Shown piece after piece: positions 51,178 through 61,582 of a stretch of 64,000 nucleotides of DNA. The notes beneath the pieces were generated by a model, which ran no database searches, was not told where the DNA came from, and was given only the letters and a program-made list of their open reading frames with translations. Within the stretch, counting starts at the first letter, position 1. The number at the start of each line of letters is the position of its first letter. The translations under genes were made by a program, and so were the position numbers. The stretch comes from Taeniopygia guttata (taxonomy: Eukaryota; Chordata; Aves; Passeriformes; Estrildidae), in assembly GCF_048771995.1 (NCBI RefSeq), contig NC_133024.1:4097001-4161000 (forward strand). The letters are read 5' to 3'.

Positions 51178-51183
51178 AATAAA
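51178..51183 (+). promoter_or_regulatory. Poly(A) signal of matriptase-like gene
   Basis: AATAAA 244 nt after the stop codon, the first canonical signal downstream. Confidence 0.55.
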
Positions 51184-54100
51184 ATGGATTATAACCTGTA
51201 ACAAAAATCCAGCCATAGCTCATTCGTAACCCTTCTCCTCTCCTTTCTTGTCCCTTGTTATCTGTATTTGTTTCCACATATGCATATCTGGATAAAAATG
51301 GCCACATGCCGTATATATTCAACTCTTTAGGGATTTTACAGGATTACAAACATAAATAATTATTTCATAGTTCTTAAAAATATAATAGTGTATTGTGTAC
51401 AAAACTGAGATTAATTCTTTCTAGCTATGTGTGACTGCATGACTTTTACTTTCTGGACTGTAACTTTTGGAGTCTCTACTGGGTTTTCTTAAAAATAACA
51501 GATACATAGTTCAAAAATGCTAGGATGCAAGAAATTTTCATTAAATAACTGGATGAGTATAATTTAGGTTCTTTGGGATGATGTCTAAATAAAAGGAAGG
51601 AATGAAAAAGTTATATGTCATTAAACAAAAGGAAACTATAATGCTTTCTTAAATTCTCTTTAGAATTTGAACTAACTCTAGGGTTTAATATTTGCAATAT
51701 GTTACAGGTGTATTTCTCCAGTTCTGGCTCTGTATCCACTGTGATTTTTTACCATGTTCCTGGTAGGTTAGGATTGGTTTTCATCCTGTCCTTGGTCCAC
51801 AGTAAGCAGAGTTTCAGGCTCAGGAAATTTTTTTTTTTTTTTTTTTTTTGGTGCATCTTTCTAGGCTGTGCCCACAGGGCCACACTACATTGAAGTGGAC
51901 ATAAAAGGAAAATGGATTTATGTGGTTGGATGCATCCTTGGGCTCAAGGAAAGCAAAATAAGAAATGACGGCAACATTCCTTTAACCCTGGTAGTAAATC
52001 TAGGTTTTATAATTTTAATCTCTTGATGAACTTATTTCTCTAAATCAGACAATTTAAGGTTTCCAAAGCTGTTTATGTGACTTCAGAATACCAGTACTTA
52101 GCTTAATAAAATAATTGTCTAGATGGCCTTAAGACCGTTTAGATGGTCTTTAAGCTGTGCCCAGTATTTGGAAATTTTAGCTTTCACCTTTAATATATGT
52201 TTTTTAAAAATAAGCTGGCAGTTTGTATACCTTTTCTTGCTGTCCACACAGCACACTCACTCTGCAGCATGTAAGTTTGTGATCTTTGTTCAGTGTTAGA
52301 TCTACCTTGGCAGCGTGGGGGAAACATGAAAAGAGCTAGCACTGTAATCTGCATGCAGTGAGATTCCTCTTTCTAACACTGCTATTGCTTTTCCTTCCTC
52401 TCTCCTGTTGGGCATCTTGCCCCAGCTTGTGTCAAACTTACAGCACAAGCTATATTCAAAGCCTGTATGTTAGCAGGGTTGTTTCTTTAGTGGCTACTCC
52501 ATTATTCACGTCTTCCTTTTTAATAAACATATGCTAAAACTGCAAGGGGCTGTGTTTTACTTGTTTGGATGTGCCTCTGAAACTCTAAAGTCCAGGTTTA
52601 ATCAGAACTGCATTGATGCCTTGGACTTTCCTGTTTTTGTAAAGCTGAAGGGTCAGAATTTCACACGGAAGAAATGCACCAATTGTGGAAGTCAGATCCC
52701 CCAGATGAAAGAAAGAAAGCCTCTTCAAGGAGCTTCTTCATAAGTACATAAAATAAAATAAGGACTTTGGCCTTAGCATGGTGAGATCAGTGTAATCATT
52801 AACTCTTTGTCTTAGAGGAGCAGTTTTGGTTTCAGAAAATCCAGTAGGAAGGTCTATTGTGAGTAGGAATTAAATAAATGAACCTGATATTCAGCAGGAG
52901 TAGTGAGAACCAGATAAAAGCTTTTCTAGTGTAGGATGTCCTACGTAAGATTTTGTGGATCCCGATACAGGTTCTGATCTTGATGACTGCTCAGTTTCAC
53001 CTTCAGTCCTCCAGAGTTTTAAAGATTCTTGGGGCCAAAAGGTGTGGGGCATACAATTTGTATTTATTTTTGCTTCTGGAATAAACCTAGGACATGCTCA
53101 CTTTCATGGAGTGCCTTTGCCTGGATGGGTGTGATGTGACATCAGGAATGCAAACCCTGGGTGTGCTTCAGGCAGCAGAACCAAGGTGAGTGGCACAAAG
53201 AGAAAATTGGAGTGGTGGGGCAAGGGGAGAGGACCCTGAGCTTTTGGCAGGAAAAAGGAGTGGTGCTGTGAGTGGCAGCAGGAAAGGGGGTCGGGGAGAG
53301 AGGCTGTGTTTGGTTCCTAATGCCTGATACTCCCTGTGCTGGGACAAAAGAGTGAGGAAGAGTGAGGAAGATCTGTTGTCTGCTCAGACTTTCTGAGCCA
53401 GAGGGGAGAAAGATGCTCTGTGGGAAGGACAGAGAAACCTGGGGATGGAGTGTGAACAGGAGAAATAAGAGGGGGTAGGATCAAGGGTACTGAGGAGGCT
53501 GGGGTCATAATCAGCCCCTGGCTACAGTAAGCAGTTGTGAGTGACTTCAAGTGCACGTGAGTTTGTGTGGGAAGCTAGTGCAGACCAAATCACCATGGTT
53601 GTTTCATGTCCTGTAGAACACAGGATGAAACTAAGACCATCTTTCTCTTCTGTTTATCTATGTCCTTTGGGATTTTTTTACCCGAAAGCAGCTTCTCGGG
53701 TTTAGGTTGGATAATATGTTAAAGGACGTAAATGGTTCTTTAATACTAGACATGATTTTAGACAGTATAATACCTAGAGGGAGAACAATTTACAGCACAA
53801 AGGTCAGTAGTGTTCATTTTTTTCATTGACTATAGAGGGAGACTAGAATCACAAGTGCTGACAGAGTCCCAGCCCAAGCAAACAATATGCTCTATGAACT
53901 TCTACTCTGTTCGTGCTGTTCAGCACCACATCTGTTCAGCTGAACAGATAACAGTAATAACATTTTAGTGGTTTGGCTGACAGCAGCAGAGAAAACACTC
54001 TAGCTCCTTTCAAAATTGTCCCAGCGTTGCTGAAGGTTTAGTCACTTGCTTGTCAAGGGCTGGTACAGGCAGGTAGGCAAACTGGAAAACCTAGTATTGC

Positions 54101-54320
54101 ATAGCTGAGAGTCAGAGTTCTCACGGCTATGCAAATCAATACTTCCTCCGCCTTCCTTTCTCTGCAGCTAGGGCAGCTGACTTTAATTATTCTTCCAAGG
54201 AATTCCCCTAATTTAACAGTATTTAGTGACCTCTCCTATGAAAACTATCGCCACTCTTCCTGTTTCCAGCCTCGTGTCAGAGCAACTACTGACCATAATT
54301 GCAGCTGAAACAAGAAGGAA
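51184..54320 (+). other. Spacer between matriptase-like gene and C3orf52
   Basis: 3.1 kb. Holds a T run (51829-51849) and a 16-bp perfect palindrome CTGTTCAGCTGAACAG (53932-53947) about 370 bp before the C3orf52 start. The several open frames of 60-80 codons show no family resemblance. The C3orf52 promoter is presumably at the right end. Confidence 0.5.
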
Positions 54321-54500
54321 ATGAGTTGGCTCCGTGCTCACTTCAGAGACAGAGGTCCTCGCAGAGGACCCTCTTCAGAGACAGAAGCAATGAAAAGGCA
54401 GAACTCTGCTCAGGAGCATGAAATTATTGAATTACAAGAACAAAATGTGGAGGAAAGTGAGACTGATCGTGGCAAGCCTCTAAATGCTCAAATGAGAAAG
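54321..54500 (+). CDS. C3orf52: C3orf52 exon 1: cytoplasmic tail
   Basis: MSWLRAHFRDRGPRRGPSSE, then a Gln/Glu-rich part (EIIELQEQNVEESETDRG) ending at donor GTAGGA. Part of the start is an internal duplication (TTCAGAGACAGAG and TTCAGAGACAGAA about 30 nt apart), so the true start may be 54390. Confidence 0.75.
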
Positions 54501-57500
54501 GTAGGAATTTCATTTGGTCATTTGATCCTTCCGGTGGGGGATGTATTTCCCAAATACTACACAGCAAGAGAAATGACACTTGAAGGAACATTTTGTAGGG
54601 GTGATTTAATTTGTTGTTTGAGGTAGAGGGAAAGAGACTAAAATACCATTACATGTAATTTTTTTTTTCTTATCAATGAAGTGTTCTAATATGAGTGGGG
54701 TTTTAAGCTTTCATTTAGGAAGTGAAACTGTAATTGGTTCTCTGAGTTTTGTTTACTTTTCTAATGTGCTATCAGTGGGATTGGGCTCAAAACCAGAAAA
54801 AAAGTTGAAATAAGTTTTAAAACCAGGCTTTCTTTCAGTAGAAATTAACCAGGAAACAGTGCTGCCATACAAAAATAAGATGTCCTCGAACAGAGCATGC
54901 TGTATTCTCTTTATCTCTGAGTAATTTTCAGTTGCTAGCCATTATGAATTTTTATCAATAGAATGCTCCAAAACCTCAGTTAAGATCAGCACATGAATCC
55001 TAGGGGAGGGAGCACCTAGTCACTAGTTTAAAGCGACAGGAACAGACTAATTCTGGCACTGGAACATCATATTCACACGTGACTGTTGTACGGCGAATAA
55101 CACGACTTGCTGCAGGAGCATTTGTGTGGCATTACTCCAGGAGCATTTGTATAATATTACTGCAGGAGCATTTGTGTAGTATTACTGCAGGAGTATTTGT
55201 ATAATATTACGGCAGGAGCATTTGTGTAGTGTTACTGCAGGAGCATTTGTGTAGTACTACTGGTGCATTCTGCTGAGAGGCAAAAAGCCTCTTTGTTCAC
55301 TCATGTTGGGGTCAGTTCCTTCTCCCCTGGTCTGGAAAGCTGAATCAGCTCGCTGCAGGGCCAGCCACATTCCAGAAAGTGCAAAGAGGAGCAGCAGAGG
55401 GGGAGGAGAGGCAAGGGGTCAGCTACATCTGTTGGACTGCCTCGAGAAGCCTCACCCTTGGGTTTTTCCTCCTCTGTGGGTCTCAGATTCAGTCAAAGAG
55501 GGAAACGGAGAGCTTCTAACCAGGCAGAAGCCTGGGAATCTGTTGGGAAATAATGTAAATAAGATGTTTATCTCTGTGTTGTTCACATTGTTTATAGTTA
55601 AGTTCTAACACTGTGCATCAAGCACTCTGCACCAATGATGTTGTTGTTTTCACTCCAGGACCAATGGAGTTGGTCTGCACAAAGCTCTGTATAAAGAGTG
55701 ATGGATTTTGAATAAAATCAGAGTTTTTACTCTCAGCAGCCTTAGGAGTCAGTCTTTTAGTTCCCGTTCTGCCTCAACAGCATCACTTCGCCTTGGCAGA
55801 ACTGAGTTTTCATTTGAGCTCTCTTTATGCTGGTTATAGCAAGTGTCTTCCCATCCTGCACAGACTGCTGGAAGTCACTGTGCTCTGGCTTTCTGCTCAT
55901 CAGAGCTGCCCTGCCCACTGGGGACACTTTCTCGGCTGCTGTTGCTTCCCCATGGCCCATGGACAAAGTTCGGAAGGCGTTGGACTAGTTGTGGAGCTGA
56001 ATGTTTTCTTGGGATCAAGCCAGTTTGCTGTGTGTCATTAAGAGTTGTGTTTTAGGATAGTCTAAACATGTGGTGGTTCAATCAAAACTTGGGCTTGACA
56101 TCTGCCAGTTTCAAATGATGAGATTTCATAGTTGCTCTCTGATTTCATAGTTGCTCTCTAGACAGTAGTTACTGGCTTTTAAAATTTTTTTAAATACAAA
56201 ATTATGTGTTAGTGTAAAGTATTAAATTGAAATCATACTTCTAAAATATTTTTTAAATCAAATTAAAAAAAAAAAAAGTGTGATCACAGCTGAAAGTATG
56301 CTGTAAACAAAACCATATTCAATGTTTGCCTTTCATTCTCCAGCACAGCAAAGTTCTTTGTGCAGAGGTGTCTACAGAAACCTTTTCTGCCTGTGCTCAT
56401 GGAGGAATCTCTCTCGTAAACTCTTTCTCTGTGTGTCTGGTTTCTCTCTCTCTTCCCCCTGCCACCCACATAAAAGCTTTTAGCCAGCTGCTTGATTCAG
56501 TTAAATTCAGTGAAAGCCTCTCTCTTATTCTGTGTTCTTAGAAAGTTCAAAAAGCAAAGGAAGGAAACGTGGATTAGTGCCTCCAGCAGCAGCTGGTTCC
56601 TGCCAGTCTGCACGTGTGTGGCCCAGACAACCTACAGCACGTGCTTTTCCTCACCTGGTACTGATGACAAAAAGGACATAGAGTTTACTACTACCTTTAT
56701 GGTGGATGGAGAGGGAGGGAGAGGAGTAATTAAAAAGACAGCATGGTCTGCTTATAAATTCAAGCCTTGCTTCAGTCTTCTGATTCTTCTGATTGTTTTG
56801 CCATTGCCTAAGCTTATTTCTTCTTCCCCCCCCGGCTTTTTTTTTTCTTTTTTTCTATATTCATTCTGCTGGATTAACTTATTAAAAGACTAATTTCTGT
56901 CATGGTTTTCAATCTTATTAAAAATTGAATCACAGGCAAGGTATTGCCCTTTCTCTCCCATAAGAATGTACATACATGCACAATTGCTTTGAGTGAAGTT
57001 CTCTTTTGACCTCATAGAACAGGTGAGATTTGCATTAAACCCTCTGTTAAATACCCTCAATAGCCTTCAAGTTTCCAATCTTCTGAAGAAAAAGTAAGTC
57101 AGCTATAAAAGTCTCAATTATTTTTACTGGGGGTTTAACACAATAGTATCTATCAAATAGCATTGCCTCTGCATTGGGTGCTGGCACCCAGAAGCTAGGT
57201 TAACATCATCAATGCTGCAGAGATTAATGATTTTGGAAATGCCTCCAGAGACACCCTTTTAGTTGGGAGAGATAACAAACAATAACGAGAGCTAGTGAAA
57301 TATGCAAATTTAACTCAAGTAATTAAAAAAAAAAAAAAAGTGGAGCCAAGAAATCACCTTTGCAGTACTTGAGCTTTATGGGCCTTTCAGAAGTAGGAAA
57401 TTCTGCATAAAGGGGAATGATGTGTCTCAAGTGAATGTCCTTTACCTTCTCTAGGTCTGCATTTTCTCCTGCAGCAGTAGTCAAGGCTGGGAACCCCTGA

Positions 57501-60500
57501 TAAAGGGCATTTCTTACCAATGAGGCTCTCCCCTCTTTGTGGGATTTTTATTTCTAAATGTGACAGTAGAAATATGCTTCAATCGGGTTTTTTTCCTGCC
57601 TTGTTTGATTAATCAATATGCCCTTCTCTTTTATACCTAGGAGAAAGATCCCTGGAAATCATGCAGGAATGTAGTTTTCTGGAAGTGTAAACTATGGATG
57701 CTTATAGCTATGATATTTCTAGTGATCATCCTGGTCATTCTCATCAGCCTAATTCTTTATTCTAGTAAGTATCTCGCTCTTGGTTACAGTAATACAAGCA
57801 TGCTATTACAATCTGTAATAAATCTATTAGATTGTACAATGCTGTACAATCTAATAGAACACAAATGCAACAATAACATCCTTTAATGTCCTTCAGTAAA
57901 CTGCTGAAGGAACTGGGATACTGACTGCAGAGGGTGGTACTGTAGTTCAGTAGTTGTTGTGAATGCTTTTATCTTAAAAGGCAGCAAGCAACTGGTAGCC
58001 TGATCAGGTGGCAATTCAATTTTGTAGCTAAGTGAGAAAATATCACAAGAAGAGATTTGGATATGAGGATGGAAATGATGTTTGTAATGTTGGAACAAGT
58101 GCCATGGATGACTTACGTCCCATGGTGTCATTGCCTGTCAGATGCAAAAGCAGATGGCTTTTGCTAATGGAGGTGGATGATTGACCTCCAGGTGATGCCA
58201 CTTTTTTCAGATGACTTGCACTTTCTTTCTGTCTTTCCCAGTCAGTCCTTACCTAAGTAATCTACCAGAAAGCCAAGAGGGTTGTTTTTCAATACTTCAG
58301 CTATCTGAACCTTTTTTCTCCCCTTTCTATCTCCTTTTGATTATTAGATGTTTACACAGATGAGGATGACTACTGGGATCCTGAAGAATTACTAAGCAAT
58401 GGAAATTTTCACAATTTTTCAGGAACATTGGAGTTAATGTGTAGTCTCCCACACTTCTCCTCCAAGGATGTTACTAAGAGGGTAAGTGTTTATGTGATTC
58501 TTGGTAAAGTTGATTCTGTTTAGAACATAGTTTCAATGTTTTGCCTTTTAAGAAGTTTCTGTTTCTCTGCGTAGCAACTCAGTCATTTGTAAGTCCACAA
58601 ATAAAATCTGTTGTACTTTTCAAAAGTTGCAATTTAGGAAAAAAAAAAAGAATTGTCTGCTTTTAGGCACAAGAAAGTATTGATTTTTTTCCCATATATT
58701 TGATCATTTGTTAAGATGCTCTCTTCACCTTTTTTTGCAGAATCACTGAATAATTTAAGAGAGGCCTGTGAAAGTCATCTAAGCATAACATAGGCTAAAA
58801 ATCCTATGTGCTGCATATGTACTTGCAGTACATATGAGTACATCCTATGTACTCTTATGAGTACATGATTACAGCTTGGGTTTATAGCTGTGATTTCTGC
58901 TGAGCCAGAACAGCTCAGAGTTACAGCTGAAATATGCTCAGCATACATGGCAGTGATCATTTGGAGATGGTGGGAAGGCAATCTCAGGACAGAGACCCTC
59001 CCCCCGACAAAGTAAGAGTTAGAAGAGCCTTTTGGTACTAATTAGATCCCAAATCTAACATTAGTTGCACATGGCAACATGAGCACATGCTTTTAGTTCA
59101 CCTTGAGTGCCTCCATTGTGTTAAGGTTACATAGCAATCACTTAAATGCACAATTAACTTATCTGTCAAATTTAAATGACTCTCTACCTTTTCCAGGGCA
59201 GATATTTGCTGTTATTTGACCTTCAGCACCTGTTTTTGTGCTCCTTAAAGCACTCTGAAAGAATGATTTGCAATGCTGCTTTTTTTTTTTTTCCCCTTTT
59301 GGGAGATTGAATAGAAGAAACATATTTTTTTCTCTCTCTCTCAGCTAACAGATGTCTACAGCTCATCTCCAGCTTTAGGACGATACTTTAGGTCAGCTCA
59401 GGTGCTTTCTTTCAGGTAAGCAATTTCTGTCACCGAAGTTATCTGAAAATTACAGGCTTTTGATGAGACATAGATGTGCATATGTAACTACATACAATAT
59501 TTAAATCTGTGAAAAATAGGTTGTTTGGGGAAAATTACGTGTATAGGCAGTGAAAACTGGTCACAGGATCATCTGGTTTAAATGGTAAATGCTGCTAAAA
59601 TTATATAATGACAAGAACATATTGGTGCTGTGAAGTATCATCTCTGTTATCTTTGGTTCCAATTGCAGCCCTTAATAAACATGTTCAAAGATATTTATTA
59701 AAAGGAAAATTAATTGCTGGAGACACTTAAGATTGATGTAGTTTAAATAATCTTAAATAAATAAAACCGGGTTCATGGGGAGGAGAGAATAATTTTGTTC
59801 CCAAAAGAAATAAAGGCAAGAGGAATATACAAGCCTCCTGTCATGAAGAAATAGCAGGAAGGCAAAAGAAGACATAGAGCTTTCCTAAGAACTTCTGAAA
59901 AAGAACTTTTAAAAAAGAAATTAGAAAGACAGGACAAAATCAAGAGAAGTAGTTTGTAAAGTCCCAGGTCCTTTGAGATAGCAGTGACAGAGGAAAAGTC
60001 ACGTTGCAATGTGGCAAGGGGCAGTGATGAGGGTACTTTGCTCCCTTGCTCTGCCAGCCTTGGGCATGCCAGCTTTGTTCAGCTGTGAACTGTAGCTCCT
60101 TGGCCTTGCTGATACTAACTATTATTTAGACCATCAAGTACAAAGCTGTAATTCTGCACATAAATCAACACAATCAGCTAATAACCCTCTCTGCCCTCTT
60201 TGATGTCGCTCTCTTGCTGTCTTCCTCTCTTTCATTCATTTTATTTATCCCCTTTCAAGTATTTTTTGAAAATGTTTTGAATTCTCTGAGTACAAAAGGT
60301 AGCTGTTGAATCGTAGTCAGTTTTGGTAGACCACAAAAAAATGGGATCTCCAGAGATGGTCTCCAGCTCACTGGTTTGTGTAATCCTCCCCAGAGCTGAG
60401 TCTGGAGAGCAGCTGCATGGTCCCAGGTACTGCTGGCAGGAAAACAAACCTTCCTACAGGTTTCTAGTGAAACTATGCAGGATATTGCAACACCTCTTAC

Positions 60501-61582
60501 AACACCTCTTATCAGTAGCTCCTTGTGAAGGACCAGTGCTGAAAACCACATCCCATTAGAACACGTGTCCAATTGCCCCTCATGCATTTGAAAATGTGTC
60601 TCTGGCTGGCTTTAAGTATGTACCCTGTTTCAAGACCTGTTCTGAAAAGGGAGGCAACTTTGCAGTTTTCTTTCATAATGCTTTTCTTGGGGAAATGGTT
60701 TGTTTTAAAAAATTCATTCCAGCATTGATATGAAAAGTAATTCTTTCAAAAAAAAAAAAAAAAGAAAAGATCCTGCTGAAACTTGAAGACATTAATCCTT
60801 GACTTTGTTTTTCAGTAATGAAAGCTCCACTGTAATTTATCAGCTAGTGTTTTCTATACCACCATCAACAGAGGGATTTATGGAAAACAATATGAATCCA
60901 GATTTTATAAGGAATATTTTGCGTCAAAATATTTATGATGAAGATACTCTTAATCCTGAGACATCTGAATGTGACAGGTTAAAACTAGACCCAACTTCTC
61001 TCACATGTAAGTACTGTACATTAAAAAAATTGTTTCTTTACAAAGAGCAGAAGTATCTATGGGAAAGGAGGGAAATGCTTCTAGAAAGATATTGAGATTC
61101 ATTAACATAACAGTATTAAGACTATTTTAAAATAGCTTTCAGATAGTCTTGATATGCCTAACTTAAAACCTGGGACTCACTGTTTGGTCCTCTGATGAGA
61201 AAGGAAATAGTGATGAGACTGGTTAGGTGTGGACTCCAACCAAACTTTTCTGATCTAATATTGCATTTTATCTATACAGAAAATTTCTCCTTGCATATAT
61301 GTGCACCATAATGGGGAGACAAATAATTTAAAATGTTTCTCCTTATTGTACATTTGGTTTTGAACACTAACAAAACAAATTTTAATCCAAGGGATGAAAA
61401 AGACTTCTGATTTTTGTCCTTCTGTAAATTTTTTGGAAAGTTTATTTTGCACTGAAAATACTTTTTAAAGGAAACAAATGTTCATTCTTCCAGGTTTTCT
61501 AGACAGTGATTCCAATGACTACCAGCAACTAGGTAGTGATTCCAATGCATTTATATTTGTCCTGATAGAAATGCCCATATAA
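54321..61582 (+). CDS. C3orf52: C3orf52 / TTMP, TM + SEA protein, 6 coding exons
   Basis: Exons: 54321-54500, 57641-57764, 58348-58481, 59345-59415, 60816-61006, 61494-61582, giving 262 codons plus TAA. Recognised by KCKLWM next to the TM, LTDVYSSSPALGRYF (recalled human LTDVYSTSPSLGRYF) and LKLDPTSL near the end (human LGLDPTSL). Order: acidic Gln/Glu-rich cytoplasmic tail (1-77), TM (about 78-100), acidic stalk, SEA domain (about 110-230), no protease. Human TTMP, TPA-induced transmembrane protein, has 217 residues; its biochemical role is poorly known to me. The bird form differs by a longer N-terminus and a different C-terminal tail coded by the last exon. Its SEA exons match those of the two upstream proteases in phase and nearly in length. 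The start at 54321 is the first ATG of its frame; Met24 (54390) is an alternative. Confidence 0.9.
55110..55259 (+). repeat. Minisatellite, 25 bp x 6
   Basis: Six head-to-tail 25-bp units built on CTGCAGGAGCATTTGTGTAG plus TATTA. Units 2 and 4 share the variant TTTGTATAATATTA, so the order is A B A B A A. In C3orf52 intron 1. Confidence 0.92.
55541..55779 (+). mobile_element. Short solo LTR (fossil), probable
   Basis: 239 bp from TGTTGGG to CAACA, with a TATA-like box (TATAAAGAG) and AATAAA followed by a T/C-rich stretch, as in an LTR. The 5-bp flanks GAATC (55536-55540) and GCATC (55780-55784) match at four of five bases, pointing to an ERVL-like family. No internal region. The left border is less sure than the right. 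Confidence 0.55.
56123..56161 (+). repeat. 19-bp tandem duplication
   Basis: GATTTCATAGTTGCTCTCT occurs twice back to back in C3orf52 intron 1. Confidence 0.8.
57641..57764 (+). CDS. C3orf52: C3orf52 exon 2: TM segment
   Basis: 124 nt, phase 0 to 1; acceptor TATACCTAG, donor GTAAGT. Encodes DPWKSCRNVVFWKCKLWM and a hydrophobic run IFLVIILVILISLILY; recalled human ESPWSSC...GRCKLWM. Confidence 0.93.
57824..57857 (+). repeat. Perfect hairpin, 15-bp arms, 4-nt loop
   Basis: CTATTAGATTGTACA, loop ATGC, TGTACAATCTAATAG; 60 nt after the C3orf52 exon 2 donor. Could fold in the pre-mRNA; no known RNA family recognised. Confidence 0.85.
58348..58481 (+). CDS. C3orf52: C3orf52 exon 3: stalk and SEA start
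   Basis: 134 nt, phase 1 to 0; acceptor TTATTAG, donor GTAAGT. Encodes VYTDEDDYWDPEELLSNG and FSGTLELMCSLPHF; recalled human begins TYVDEDENEILELSSN. Confidence 0.88.
59345..59415 (+). CDS. C3orf52: C3orf52 exon 4: SEA 71-nt exon
   Basis: 71 nt, phase 0 to 2; acceptor CTCTCAG, donor GTAAGC. Encodes LTDVYSSSPALGRYFRSAQV. One codon longer than the 68-nt counterparts in the two proteases. Confidence 0.95.
60816..61006 (+). CDS. C3orf52: C3orf52 exon 5: SEA, last part
   Basis: 191 nt, phase 2 to 1; acceptor TTTTTCAG, donor GTAAGT. Encodes NESSTVIYQLVFSIPPSTEG, then DEDTLNPETSECDRLKLDPT; human ends shortly after the matching DPTSL. Confidence 0.9.
61494..61582 (+). CDS. C3orf52: C3orf52 probable last exon
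   Basis: Acceptor TTCTTCCAG, entered in phase 1, encoding FLDSDSNDYQQLGSDSNAFI and on to TAA at 61580-61582. Its first 39 nt (61494-61532) equal in length and phase the linker exon of the two proteases and are followed by GTAGTG. If instead the donor at 61007 is not used, exon 5 reads on to a stop at 61093-61095. ATTAAA signals lie at 62241 and 63202. Confidence 0.65.

Noticed and set aside
53317-53556. 79-codon Ser/Pro-rich open frame on - between two genes
   Set aside because: Composition reflects a purine-rich stretch on +; no signal peptide, motif or splice evidence.
58795-58875. Cluster of short inverted repeats (CATATGTAC and GTACATATG and neighbours)
   Set aside because: Arms of 9 bp only in AT-rich DNA; could be a worn small element but nothing defines its ends.
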